A stretch of 14,425 bases of DNA from CAYYHA01 sp964471535 (GCA_964471535.1 CAYYHA010000091.1:1-14425), one strand, 5' to 3'; shown: positions 7,250 through 14,425, counted from the stretch's first letter. Numbers and translations are program-made. Notes: generated from the sequence alone by a model not told the origin.

Positions 7250-9058
7250 GTGAAGGCGCTCATCAAGGTCGGTTACGCCTGTAACGACCACTGCACCTTC
7301 TGCCACACTCTGGACGTGCGGCACATGGAGGGCGAGGCAGCCGCGGTGGACCGGAAGATCGACCGCGCCGCGGAGCTCGGTCACACCATGGCGGTGCTCT
7401 CGGGCGGCGAGCCGACCATCCGGCCCGAGCTCTTACGCTGGGCGCGGCGCAGCGCCCGCCGTGGGCTCGACTTCGGGCTGGTGACCAACGGGCGGATGCT
7501 CTCCTACCGGGCGCTGACCGAGAAGCTGCTCCGCCTCCGCCTCCGCTACGTGTACCTCTCTCTGCACGGGGGAACGGCGAAGGTGCACAACGCGGTGGTC
7601 CGAAGCGATGCCTTCGACCAGACGGCGGGTGCCCTGCCGAACCTCTCGGGCACGGGCATCGACCTCTCGGTGAACTGCGTGGTGACCAAGACGAACCTCC
7701 AGCACCTGCGAGAGGTCGTCGATCTCTGCGCCGAGTTTCCCGACGTGAAGCTGAAGTTCTCGATGACCGAGCCGAAGGGAGGCGGCGAGAAGCTCTTCGA
7801 CTGGATCGTCGCCCCGGTCTCCGAGGTGGCAGAGGCGGTGTCCGACGCCATCCATTACGGCTGGGAAAAGACGGGCGACCGCCTCGCCGACGGCACTCCG
7901 CGCTATGGGCACGGCGGCATCCCGCTGTGCCTGATGCCCGGCCTGGAGCACCTCTACGACGACCTCCGTACCCACGGTTTCGCCTCGATGACCGAGACCT
8001 GGGAGGACGACTTCCATCCCGTCGACGACCTGAACAAGGTCCATCCGGAGCCGTGTTGGGACTGCGGCCTGCGCGGTGCCTGCCCCGGACTCTTCACCGG
8101 CTACGCAGCGCGCTGGGGAAGCGCGGAGCTGCGACCGCGGCGCGCGCCTCGCTCCAACTCCTTCAACCTCGTCCCGGTATGGGAGCGCACCTGGCAGCCC
8201 GGAACGCCCTGCCCGATAGAGCGCAGCGGCATCACCCCCTACGACCGCGGGCGCACCCTCTTCCTGCGCCGCGGCGAGCGCATCGTCCTTCACCGGACCT
8301 CAACCCGCGACTTCGCCGACGCCGAACTGCTCGCGGTAAAGCACCGATTGGGGCAGGTCTACCTGGACCGCTCCCGGAAGACGGCGCCCGACGACTTCGC
8401 GCGCGATCTACGAAAGCTGGTCCGGGTGGCCGAATGTGAAGACTGTGCCCAGAAGGATGCGTGCGCTGGAACCTGGCGGGTGCTCGACGAGGACGTCTTC
8501 AGCCGGGACGATGCGCTGCTCCGCCGGAAGCTCGAGGCGATCTCGGGAAGCGTGCTCGACGTGGGCTGCGGCGACGGGCGCTACGCCGCGGTTCTGATGC
8601 CGCTCGCCGAGTCGGGCCGCATCCGCTATCTCGGCATCGACCCCGACGAGGCGGCGCTCGCGCGACTGCGGGCCCGATGGCCGTCGGCGCGCCTGATGGC
8701 GATCGAGGCGGAGGCATTCGAGCCCAAAGCTGATACCTTCGATCACGTGCTCATCCTGCAGAGCTGGAACCATCTCTCGGATCCGCGGGCGGTCGCCGAA
8801 CGGCTGGTGCGCGCGCTGCGGCCCGGCGGGACGCTCCTCGTTGCCGACAACGTCGCCTTCGGCCTCATCCGGAGCGGCGAGCAAGCACGGCGGGCGGAGG
8901 AGAGTGCGGCCCGTTTCGAGCACTACCGAAACCATAGCAGCGAGGATGCGCGCGCCTACTTCGAAGGCTTGCCTCTCACACTCCTCGAGGAACGTCCGGT
9001 CGGACCGAAGACCAGCAACCAGTGGGTCCTCCATTTCGAGCGGAGTGCGGAGGCATGA
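7250..9058 (+). CDS. Radical SAM enzyme fused to a class I SAM-dependent methyltransferase
   Basis: This 602-residue fusion holds two enzymes that use SAM differently. The N-terminal radical SAM core has C11-x3-C15-x2-C18 and SGGEP at 51-55. C227 (IPLCLMP) with C269-x2-C272-x5-C278 forms a twitch-type auxiliary module. A second, looser set follows: C321 (GTPC) with C396-x2-C399-x5-C405, possibly a second auxiliary cluster. From about residue 430 a Rossmann-fold methyltransferase runs to the end: motif I VLDVGCGDG (435-443), an acidic LGIDPDE (461-467), FDHVLILQSWNH (497-508) and LRPGGTLLVADN (523-534). The methyltransferase half should methylate a nucleophilic atom by ordinary transfer; the radical half probably acts on a carbon centre of the same molecule. 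The GTG at 7250 leaves ten residues before the first Cys; an in-frame TTG at 7232 is the alternative. The next gene follows after 1 nt. There is no sign of a frameshift at the domain junction. Confidence 0.93.
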   Translation: MKALIKVGYACNDHCTFCHTLDVRHMEGEAAAVDRKIDRAAELGHTMAVLSGGEPTIRPELLRWARRSARRGLDFGLVTNGRMLSYRALTEKLLRLRLRYVYLSLHGGTAKVHNAVVRSDAFDQTAGALPNLSGTGIDLSVNCVVTKTNLQHLREVVDLCAEFPDVKLKFSMTEPKGGGEKLFDWIVAPVSEVAEAVSDAIHYGWEKTGDRLADGTPRYGHGGIPLCLMPGLEHLYDDLRTHGFASMTETWEDDFHPVDDLNKVHPEPCWDCGLRGACPGLFTGYAARWGSAELRPRRAPRSNSFNLVPVWERTWQPGTPCPIERSGITPYDRGRTLFLRRGERIVLHRTSTRDFADAELLAVKHRLGQVYLDRSRKTAPDDFARDLRKLVRVAECEDCAQKDACAGTWRVLDEDVFSRDDALLRRKLEAISGSVLDVGCGDGRYAAVLMPLAESGRIRYLGIDPDEAALARLRARWPSARLMAIEAEAFEPKADTFDHVLILQSWNHLSDPRAVAERLVRALRPGGTLLVADNVAFGLIRSGEQARRAEESAARFEHYRNHSSEDARAYFEGLPLTLLEERPVGPKTSNQWVLHFERSAEA

Positions 9059-9059
9059 A

Positions 9060-10784
9060 ATGACACAGCCCAAGGCCCGCGCCTATGACAACTCGGCCGC
9101 GCAGGAGCTCGAGGACGAGCACCAGAAGATCCTCGAGAAGGAGCAAGCGGCGCACGAGAAGCGGCAGTGGGTGCGCCTGACCTCCTACTGCAACAACCGC
9201 TGTACCTTCTGCCTCGATTCGGCCGCCCACAACGGCACCTACGTCCCCCGCTTCCTGGTCCGCAGCCAGATCATCGATGGGCGGCGGAAGGGAGCCACCC
9301 GCCTCATCCTGTCCGGCGGTGAGCCGACCATCCACCCGAACTTCATCGAGTTCATCAAGCTGGGGCGGCAGCTCGGCTACCGGAAGATACAGACCGTCAC
9401 CAACGGGCGCCTCTTCATGTACCCCGAGTTTCTGGAGAAGTGCCTCGATGCGGGGTTGAGCGAGATCACCTTCTCCATCCACGGCCACAACGCGAAGGTG
9501 CACGATGCGCTGGTGGGGGTCCCTGGCGCCTTCGACGAAGAGGTGCAGGGTCTGAAGAACGCCCTCGCCGACGGCCGGCCCATCGTCAACATCGACGTGT
9601 GCCTCAACAAGGGAAACATCAAGGGCCTGCCCAAGCTCCTCGACCGATTCATGGAGATGGGGGTGCGGGAGTTCGATCTCTTGCACATCATCCCCTTCGG
9701 CCGTGCCTTCGACGAGTATCGAACCAGCCTCTTCTATGACATCGACGAGGCCTTCGATTCGATTCAGTACGCACTCGAGGTGGCAAGGCGACCCGACGTC
9801 CACATCTGGTTCAACCGCTTCCCGCCGCCCTACCTCGAGGGCCACGAGCACCTCATCCAGGATCCGTACAAGCTGAACGACGAGGTGCGCGGTCGCTACG
9901 AAGAGTACGAGCGGTGGCTCGAACGCGGACAACCCCTCTCCTGCCGCGAACCGGAGCGATGCAAACGCTGCTACCTCGAGCAGCTCTGCCAGACCCTCGA
10001 GGACACCCTCGAGGCGGTCCGGAACGATGGCTTCGAGGCGGTACGCTTCCACCTCGAAGGGGAGGACCGCCCTCTGCGCCTGCCGCGCCTGCCGGGAAGC
10101 TACGAGCGGATCTGGCTGACGGGGCCGGATCTTCACGCCGTGGAGCGCGCGCTTCCACGGCTGCCCGCCGGGCCGCTCATCCTCGAACTCGCAGACTACG
10201 AGGGCCTGCACTCGAGCACCGTGGGCGACCGTCCGGTCCTCCGGGCGCTCGCTGCCACCCCGGAGGCAATCGACCGCCTACTTCGGATCGATGCCGACTT
10301 CGAGGTGGTCGCCATCCTCACCCGAGACACCGCAGCCCACCTGCTCGAGGCCTACCCCACACCGCCCGCGCGCCTGCGACTCGCCGGCCGCAACTACGAG
10401 CGGCTCACCGAAGCGAAGGCCCGCGACGCGGATCTCCACGCCTTCTTCGCCGCCTACGACCCCTCGGTCCCAGTCGAGAACGTACCTGCGTGCATCTCCG
10501 GCCGCCCGCCGAGCCCAGCGATGCGGGTGCTCGATGCAGAGATGCTCAACGAAGGGGGCCGCCTCGACATCTACGGTTACGCGCGGCGCTACATCCTCGA
10601 CCACTACTACACCAAGCGTCGCGCGTGCCGTGACTGCGTTCACGACGCCACGTGCCGCGGGGCGCACATCAACTGGATCCGGGCCCATGGCTACGCGACG
10701 CTGCAGCCCATCCGTGCCGAGGACGCCGCCGCGACCGACGCGGCGCCCGGAGCGAGTGCAGTGAGCGGTGCCGCGCCTGCGTGA
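9060..10784 (+). CDS. Radical SAM enzyme with two auxiliary Cys modules
   Basis: 574 residues from ATG 9060, behind GCGGAGG (9047-9053) at 6-nt spacing and 1 nt after the preceding stop, so clearly the same operon. A charged helical N-terminal extension (about 12-36) precedes the cluster motif C44-x3-C48-x2-C51; SGGEP lies at 85-89. The first auxiliary set is C295-x5-C301-x2-C304-x5-C310, all four within 16 residues. The position where both other radical SAM proteins here have a Cys in a Pro-x-Cys context reads FNRFPPP instead. Residues 335-470 form an intervening domain I do not recognise. A second set at the C-terminus, C478 (VPACISG) with C523-x2-C526-x5-C532, matches in spacing the single module of the enzyme at 415-1950. 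Two auxiliary clusters are therefore likely. A low-complexity Ala-rich tail ends the protein. It probably acts with the radical SAM-methyltransferase in one pathway; substrate unknown. Confidence 0.94.
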   Translation: MTQPKARAYDNSAAQELEDEHQKILEKEQAAHEKRQWVRLTSYCNNRCTFCLDSAAHNGTYVPRFLVRSQIIDGRRKGATRLILSGGEPTIHPNFIEFIKLGRQLGYRKIQTVTNGRLFMYPEFLEKCLDAGLSEITFSIHGHNAKVHDALVGVPGAFDEEVQGLKNALADGRPIVNIDVCLNKGNIKGLPKLLDRFMEMGVREFDLLHIIPFGRAFDEYRTSLFYDIDEAFDSIQYALEVARRPDVHIWFNRFPPPYLEGHEHLIQDPYKLNDEVRGRYEEYERWLERGQPLSCREPERCKRCYLEQLCQTLEDTLEAVRNDGFEAVRFHLEGEDRPLRLPRLPGSYERIWLTGPDLHAVERALPRLPAGPLILELADYEGLHSSTVGDRPVLRALAATPEAIDRLLRIDADFEVVAILTRDTAAHLLEAYPTPPARLRLAGRNYERLTEAKARDADLHAFFAAYDPSVPVENVPACISGRPPSPAMRVLDAEMLNEGGRLDIYGYARRYILDHYYTKRRACRDCVHDATCRGAHINWIRAHGYATLQPIRAEDAAATDAAPGASAVSGAAPA

Positions 10785-10796
10785 GCCGCGCCGCGC

Positions 10797-11639
10797 TCAG
10801 TTGATGCGAATGAAGAAGTTGACGGTCACGTTCTGTGGCCGCGTCTCCTCCTCGCCTGCCTCACCCGTGTTCCCGTTGAGCACGTCCTGGCCCGCCGGGT
10901 CGCTCGCCGCCGCCTTCACACCGGTCGCGAAGCCCGCTTCAGGCCCGGCGGAGGGGGCAACGCCATGCTGGTGCCGCTTGAACGCATCCGCCTGGTACTC
11001 GCCGAGGGCGATCTCGTTGGGGTTGCCTTTCCCGTCGTTTCGATTGTTCTGCTTGCCCCGGAGAAAGACGCCGCGCAGGTCGGGCACGAAGTTGTTCCCG
11101 AAGAGCTGCGCGAAGGCGCTGCCCTGCACGTCTCGCCCATCGGCAAGAATCCAGTTGGGGCCCCGGATGGCCTGGAACTGCTCCTCGGTGAGCAGGCTGG
11201 CGACGATGTCCCCTACCGCACCGCCACCGGTCTCCGCACGGAGGGCATAGACGCCGGCCGAGACGGGATGGACGCCGAGGGTGACATAGCTGCCGCCGAG
11301 CGGTCCTCCCCGCGCCTGCACCTGCACCCACAGCCCACTGTTGGCGGTGCGAATCTTCTCCCGGCAGGAGCGGTCCTGCAGCGTGTGGGAGAAGCGCCCG
11401 CCCGTGACGGTGATGGGCACGTCGACGTCCCCGCAGACGAGCTGCGTGGCGTTCTCGTCCCCATAGAGACGAATGTTGAAGGTGTACTCGCCATCGGCGA
11501 TGGGAGATCCGTTGACGATGAGGTCCCCTTGGTAGGTTAGCGGCACATCCGCCGGGACCTCCTGAGCCCTCGCCACCGATCCGGCCGCGACGAGCAGCAG
11601 GACGGCGAGCCAACCAAGCACGCGATTCACGTCGCTCAT
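10797..11639 (-). CDS. Secreted protein with phage tail collar-like C-terminal domain
   Basis: 280 residues with a signal peptide (cleavage expected after ARA at 23-25). An N-terminal beta-rich region follows (about 30-137; it starts VPLTYQGDLIVNG and ends GVYALRAET), of a kind seen in secreted deltaproteobacterial proteins. The C-terminal part (about 143-280) has tail-collar hallmarks: GDIVASL, WILADGR (163-169), VPDLRGVFLRG (185-195), a KRHQHG His motif (221-226) that in tail-fibre proteins can bind metal, and the closing ETRPQNVTVNFFIRIN. No phage genes surround it, so this is a host exported protein using the fold, perhaps for surface binding or trimerisation. Its ATG overlaps the preceding stop by 4 nt, with GGAGGG (complement of 11648-11653) as ribosome site. 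It is the last gene of the minus-strand operon and ends 12 nt from the convergent radical SAM gene. Confidence 0.9.
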   Translation of the reverse strand: MSDVNRVLGWLAVLLLVAAGSVARAQEVPADVPLTYQGDLIVNGSPIADGEYTFNIRLYGDENATQLVCGDVDVPITVTGGRFSHTLQDRSCREKIRTANSGLWVQVQARGGPLGGSYVTLGVHPVSAGVYALRAETGGGAVGDIVASLLTEEQFQAIRGPNWILADGRDVQGSAFAQLFGNNFVPDLRGVFLRGKQNNRNDGKGNPNEIALGEYQADAFKRHQHGVAPSAGPEAGFATGVKAAASDPAGQDVLNGNTGEAGEEETRPQNVTVNFFIRIN

Positions 11640-12043
11640 TGCACGATCCCTCCACAGAGCGTCACCGTATCCGCACCGAGGCTGCGCTCGACGCAGATCT
11701 GGTCACCGAGGCGTCCGTTCTCCAGGTCGAAGGTCCCTCGCGGCGGCGCGTCGGCCAGCGTGGCGAAGCGCCCCTGCAGCTGCACGCAGAGGCAGTGCCC
11801 GTTGCCACAGACGGGCGTCGTGCCGGGCAAGCACTCGGTACACTCGGCGGCCTCACTGCACGTCGTCCCCCCGTCCGGCCCGCCGTCTCCCCCGCCGACC
11901 CGCACGCAGCGCGCGTCCTGGCAGACGAAGCCCGTGGGGCAACGGCCGTCCTTGCACGGACGCCCCTCGTCCTTCGCCAGTCCGGCGACGATGAGATTGC
12001 AGCCGCCCAGGGCGATGGCTGCGCACACGAGGAGCCTACGCAT
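11636..12043 (-). CDS. Cys-rich lipoprotein
   Basis: This 135-residue protein begins with a short signal peptide and a lipobox LGGC, with Cys15 as the lipidated residue, so it should be membrane-anchored after lipoprotein processing. The mature part is Cys-rich: positions 30, 35, 41 and 46 in a CKDGRCPTGFVCQDARC pattern, then 62, 68, 71, 79, 84, 86, 117 and 130, with an Asp/Gly-rich linker (51-59). The Cys arrangement suits small disulfide-linked repeats common in Myxococcota envelope proteins. It starts at ATG 12043, whose A is shared with the stop of the preceding gene, behind GGAGGG (complement of 12053-12058), and ends in a 4-nt overlap with the collar-like gene. Function unknown; the tight coupling suggests it is made with, and perhaps anchors or binds, the collar-like protein. 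Confidence 0.9.
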   Translation of the reverse strand: MRRLLVCAAIALGGCNLIVAGLAKDEGRPCKDGRCPTGFVCQDARCVRVGGGDGGPDGGTTCSEAAECTECLPGTTPVCGNGHCLCVQLQGRFATLADAPPRGTFDLENGRLGDQICVERSLGADTVTLCGGIVQ

Positions 12044-13494
12044 CAGAACCGTCCCTCCACCATCAACGCCGCGCCTCCATCGAGGGGCACCGGCAACAGC
12101 ACCGAGTGCAGACCGTCACCGCCCCCGCCCTCGTCAGCCTGGAGGAAGAGCCAAGCACCGACGCCAATGCCTGCTGCTCCCGCGAGATAGAGCAGGTCTG
12201 CGGTAAGCGCCTGCCCCATCGCCTCCTGCCGCGCCCGCTGGTAGGCCTCCTCGTCGATCTGCGGGATTTGCTGAGCCTCGAGGGCGCGCCGCTGGGCGCC
12301 CAGACCCACGACGACCCCGCCGATCACCGCCGCCGCCCCCACACCACCGGCGGCAAGGCCCCAGGTCTTGGGCCCGAAGCTGAGGGAGAAGCCGGAGTGC
12401 AGCTCCGTCACCGGCTCACCATGGGGTCCCCGGGGCAGGTCCTTCGTCTGCAGGTCGGTCAGAAAGGCAGAGAGGCCGTTCATCAAGCTCGGACCCTCGG
12501 CGTCGAAGTCCTGAGAGGCGACGGCGAGGAGATGGCCATCCGGGGCCACCCGCGCCGCCTCCACGTGCACCTGGCCCGTCTCCAGGCGGCGCACCCCGAG
12601 GACCAGCGCCTCGTCCGCGCCGGCCCACCGTGCGAGGGTGGCGGCTGGCTCGGAGATCCGTCCCGAGACGAAGCCCGACTTCAGCGCCGCGAGACGGGTG
12701 AGCAGCTCGCGCCCCTTGGGCGCCGGTTCGAGGGTGAAGCGCGCGATCTGACCCGGCGCCGCCACGGCTCGCTCCTGCACCACGAGGTAGCCGGGGCGCT
12801 CCACCAGGACGAAGTGGTTGCCGGGGGTCAGCTTGCGCACCTCGATGGGGGTCACGCCCTGGTAACGCCCGTCGACGTAGACCGCCGCAGCAACGGGGGT
12901 GGCCTGCACCTCGAGCGTTGCTGGCGGTGCCCCCTGCACCTTCCCGCGGATCTCTTCCATGAGCGACTGGATCTCAGGGGTGAGCCGCTTGGGGTCGGGC
13001 TGGAAGTCGGGGCGGAGGGTGAAGAGGTCGGTGAGCCGGTTCTGCGCGTCGGACACCCGGCCCGCGTAGTAGTAGGCCATCGCCTGCGCCGCGTAGACCT
13101 CGAGCAACGGCTCGAGGTTCCAGGTCATGGGCGTCTGTTCGAGCAGCTCCACCGCCCGCCCGAAGCGGTAGAGGGCATCGTCGAAGCTCAAGCGATCGTA
13201 CTGCTCGAGGCCCTCTTCGTAGGCCTTCTTCGCCTCCTCGGTCTTGGCCTTCCACTCCGCCTCCTGCTCGGCACGGGCGAGTGCCGCCAGATCGATGGGC
13301 TCCACCAGGCCGCCTTGCCGGCGCCACTGCTCCACCAGCGCCCGGAGGTGCTGCGCCGTTCGATCGGCTTCAGGGTGCAGCGGAACCACCGCGGAGGCTT
13401 GCGTCACCGCCCCAGCCGAGACGGGCACCCACGCCGCGACCCCTGCCACCACCGCGAGAAGCGTCGTCATCCGTTCCACCACCGCTGTGACCAT
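12043..13494 (-). CDS. TPR-like/PEGA-domain envelope protein
   Basis: 483 residues from ATG 13494. A signal peptide ends near residue 29 (PVSAGA). Helical, Glu/Lys-rich TPR-like repeats cover about 75-185. A PEGA domain (about 192-257) shows the typical order: LEVQATP, then VYVDGRYQGVTP, then LTPGNHFVLVERPGY. A further domain (about 260-350) is unassigned, followed by two hydrophobic segments (about 378-400 and 432-452) and a C-terminal LPVPLDGG...VEGRF. PEGA domains are envelope beta-sandwich modules thought to bind surface components or partners. A second ATG at 13470 would shorten the n-region; the longer frame to 13575 runs into the preceding gene. No strong Shine-Dalgarno is seen at either ATG. 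The downstream lipoprotein gene starts on its last base. Similar TPR/PEGA proteins are frequent in myxobacteria; the exact role is unknown. Confidence 0.88.
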   Translation of the reverse strand: MVTAVVERMTTLLAVVAGVAAWVPVSAGAVTQASAVVPLHPEADRTAQHLRALVEQWRRQGGLVEPIDLAALARAEQEAEWKAKTEEAKKAYEEGLEQYDRLSFDDALYRFGRAVELLEQTPMTWNLEPLLEVYAAQAMAYYYAGRVSDAQNRLTDLFTLRPDFQPDPKRLTPEIQSLMEEIRGKVQGAPPATLEVQATPVAAAVYVDGRYQGVTPIEVRKLTPGNHFVLVERPGYLVVQERAVAAPGQIARFTLEPAPKGRELLTRLAALKSGFVSGRISEPAATLARWAGADEALVLGVRRLETGQVHVEAARVAPDGHLLAVASQDFDAEGPSLMNGLSAFLTDLQTKDLPRGPHGEPVTELHSGFSLSFGPKTWGLAAGGVGAAAVIGGVVVGLGAQRRALEAQQIPQIDEEAYQRARQEAMGQALTADLLYLAGAAGIGVGAWLFLQADEGGGGDGLHSVLLPVPLDGGAALMVEGRF

Positions 13495-13525
13495 AGCAGA
13501 ACGCTGGAAGCGGTCGAGATCCGGA

Positions 13526-14425
13526 TCAGAACTCGATGACGGCCAAAGTCGCCTCCCCGGCCCGCACCTCGACATCTCGGAAGCGCTCCATGCCGTTGGG
13601 CGGGTGGACCACCTTCAGCCGATGCTTCCCCGCGGGCACCTTCAGGTCCAGCGCCGGGGAGCGGCGCCCCGTGTCCTTGCCGTCGATGTAGATCTTGCAC
13701 CAGGGGATGCAGTTGACCTTGAGCGTCCCGATCCCTCCACCGCCCACAGACGCCCCCCCGGTCGCTCCGGCGGCGCGCACTCCACCCGCGGCGCGCTGCC
13801 TGCGGCCGGAGTGCTTGTCGAGGCCGGCCCGCCGATCGCGCCCCTTCGGCTTCGATGGACCCTGGCGCGCCGTGGGGCGGCGATCCTTGGAGCGTGGCGG
13901 CGCTGGGCGCACCCTTGGCCCCGGCCCGGCGGCGGCGGGGGCTGGGGGCAGGCCGGCCGTTCCCCCGGCGGCCGGAGCGCCTTCCGCCGGGCCCGGCGTG
14001 GTGGCGGGGCGGTCGTCCTCACCCGCCGACCCGGGGGTCGTGGCCGCCCCGAGGTCGGGCTTCGCGGAGCCCCGGCCCAGCTGCCCGGTGGGCGTCCCCG
14101 CTTCCGCGTCGGGACCCGCGGCTCCGGGCACGGCGGCCTGGGGCGATGCGGCCGTCGCTGCGGCGACCCCGGCGGATTCGGGTCCGGGTCGCCCGCCCGC
14201 AGAGCCCGTGGTGGGCCCCTGCGGTGCCGCGACGCGGGTGGCTTCGGTCGCGCCCGTGGCCCGGCCCAAGGGCGTCAGGGGCGAGCGTTCCTTGGGCGCC
14301 GGCCACAGCACGAAGGCGATCACCGCCGCCACCGCCAGCACCCCGCCGCCGGCCACGAGCCAGCCCCAGGGCAGCCCGCCCGGCGGTGCCGAGGGGGCCG
14401 CGGGCAGCTCCGAGATCTCCGAGAC
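13526..14425 (-). CDS. C-terminal part of a transmembrane PEGA-domain protein, probably a Ser/Thr kinase (5' end outside window)
   Basis: The frame is open to the right edge, so an internal GTG at 14356 is not the true start. From the edge inward: a short Ser/Glu and Pro-rich segment; a transmembrane helix (around 14365-14300, WLVAGGGVLAVAAVIAFVLW); about 185 residues of low-complexity Pro/Ala/Gly/Thr linker that turns basic (Arg/Lys) near its end; then a PEGA domain (about 13732-13529) with TLKVNCIPWCKIYIDG and VPAGKHRLKVVHP. This order, cytosolic part, single helix, disordered linker, PEGA, is the usual tail of myxobacterial transmembrane Ser/Thr protein kinases, in which the kinase domain comes first. 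No kinase motif lies inside the window, so the kinase call rests on architecture alone. The next gene downstream, 31 nt away, is another PEGA protein, which suggests a shared envelope-sensing function. Confidence 0.8.
   Translation of the reverse strand, partial: VSEISELPAAPSAPPGGLPWGWLVAGGGVLAVAAVIAFVLWPAPKERSPLTPLGRATGATEATRVAAPQGPTTGSAGGRPGPESAGVAAATAASPQAAVPGAAGPDAEAGTPTGQLGRGSAKPDLGAATTPGSAGEDDRPATTPGPAEGAPAAGGTAGLPPAPAAAGPGPRVRPAPPRSKDRRPTARQGPSKPKGRDRRAGLDKHSGRRQRAAGGVRAAGATGGASVGGGGIGTLKVNCIPWCKIYIDGKDTGRRSPALDLKVPAGKHRLKVVHPPNGMERFRDVEVRAGEATLAVIEF

Noticed and set aside
8976..10211. Minus-strand frame opposite the third radical SAM gene
   Set aside because: Leu/Val/Glu-rich translation without domains; antisense to a gene with unambiguous Cys motifs and spacing.
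10797..11639. Prophage remnant suggested by the tail collar-like domain
   Set aside because: The protein has a Sec-type signal peptide and lies in an operon of envelope genes; no integrase, capsid, portal or other tail gene is seen.
12106..13539. Plus-strand frame opposite the TPR/PEGA gene
   Set aside because: GC-driven antisense frame; the minus-strand product has a signal peptide, a PEGA domain and overlap with its neighbour.
1..14425. CRISPR arrays, tRNA or rRNA genes, insertion sequences
   Set aside because: No regularly spaced direct repeats, no cloverleaf-like sequence, no transposase motifs or terminal inverted repeats were found by eye; the repeats within 3661-5010 are protein-level Fn3-like repeats.

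Overview
The window is about 70 % GC and tightly packed with genes. It looks like a chromosomal segment from a myxobacterium-like organism (phylum Myxococcota), but no marker gene fixes the genus. Four features support this: a C-terminal MYXO-CTERM-like sorting tail (Gly-Gly-Cys-Cys, hydrophobic helix, Arg-rich end) on a large secreted protein; two PEGA-domain proteins, one of which looks like the tail of a transmembrane Ser/Thr kinase; a Cys-rich lipoprotein of the kind these genomes carry in numbers; and a very high third-position GC.

Layout. (1) 1-1950, plus strand: the 3' end of an unrecognised gene overlaps by 17 nt a radical SAM enzyme with a twitch-type auxiliary Fe-S module and an unknown C-terminal domain. 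(2) 1951-2123: a short leader with an SD-preceded small reading frame and interleaved inverted repeats. (3) 2124-5153, plus: a secreted multidomain surface protein (signal peptide, carboxypeptidase-regulatory-like domain, PPC-like domain, Ig/Fn3-like repeats, MYXO-CTERM tail). (4) 5200-7209, minus: a polytopic membrane protein with a GT-C glycosyltransferase-like topology. It is convergent with the surface protein and divergent from the next gene. (5) 7250-10784, plus: two genes 1 nt apart, a radical SAM enzyme fused to a class I SAM-dependent methyltransferase, then a second radical SAM enzyme with two separate Cys modules. (6) 10797-14425, minus: four tightly arranged genes, read right to left: a probable kinase tail with PEGA domain (cut by the window edge), a TPR/PEGA membrane protein, a Cys-rich lipoprotein and a secreted phage-collar-like protein. 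The last three are joined by 1-nt and 4-nt overlaps.

The most interesting part is the left two thirds. Three radical SAM enzymes carry the same Cys module with identical spacing (C-x2-C-x5-C-x-G-x4-[YW]-x4-G), and one is joined in the same polypeptide to a second, chemically different SAM-using enzyme. They surround a sorted surface protein and a membrane glycosyltransferase-like protein. I see no obvious precursor peptide, transporter or PqqD-like recognition domain. The pathway could act on a peptide encoded outside the window, on a small molecule, or on a surface protein. I infer a biosynthetic or protein-modification cluster that I do not recognise; its product cannot be read from the sequence. 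The right-hand block looks like an independent cell-envelope or signalling operon.
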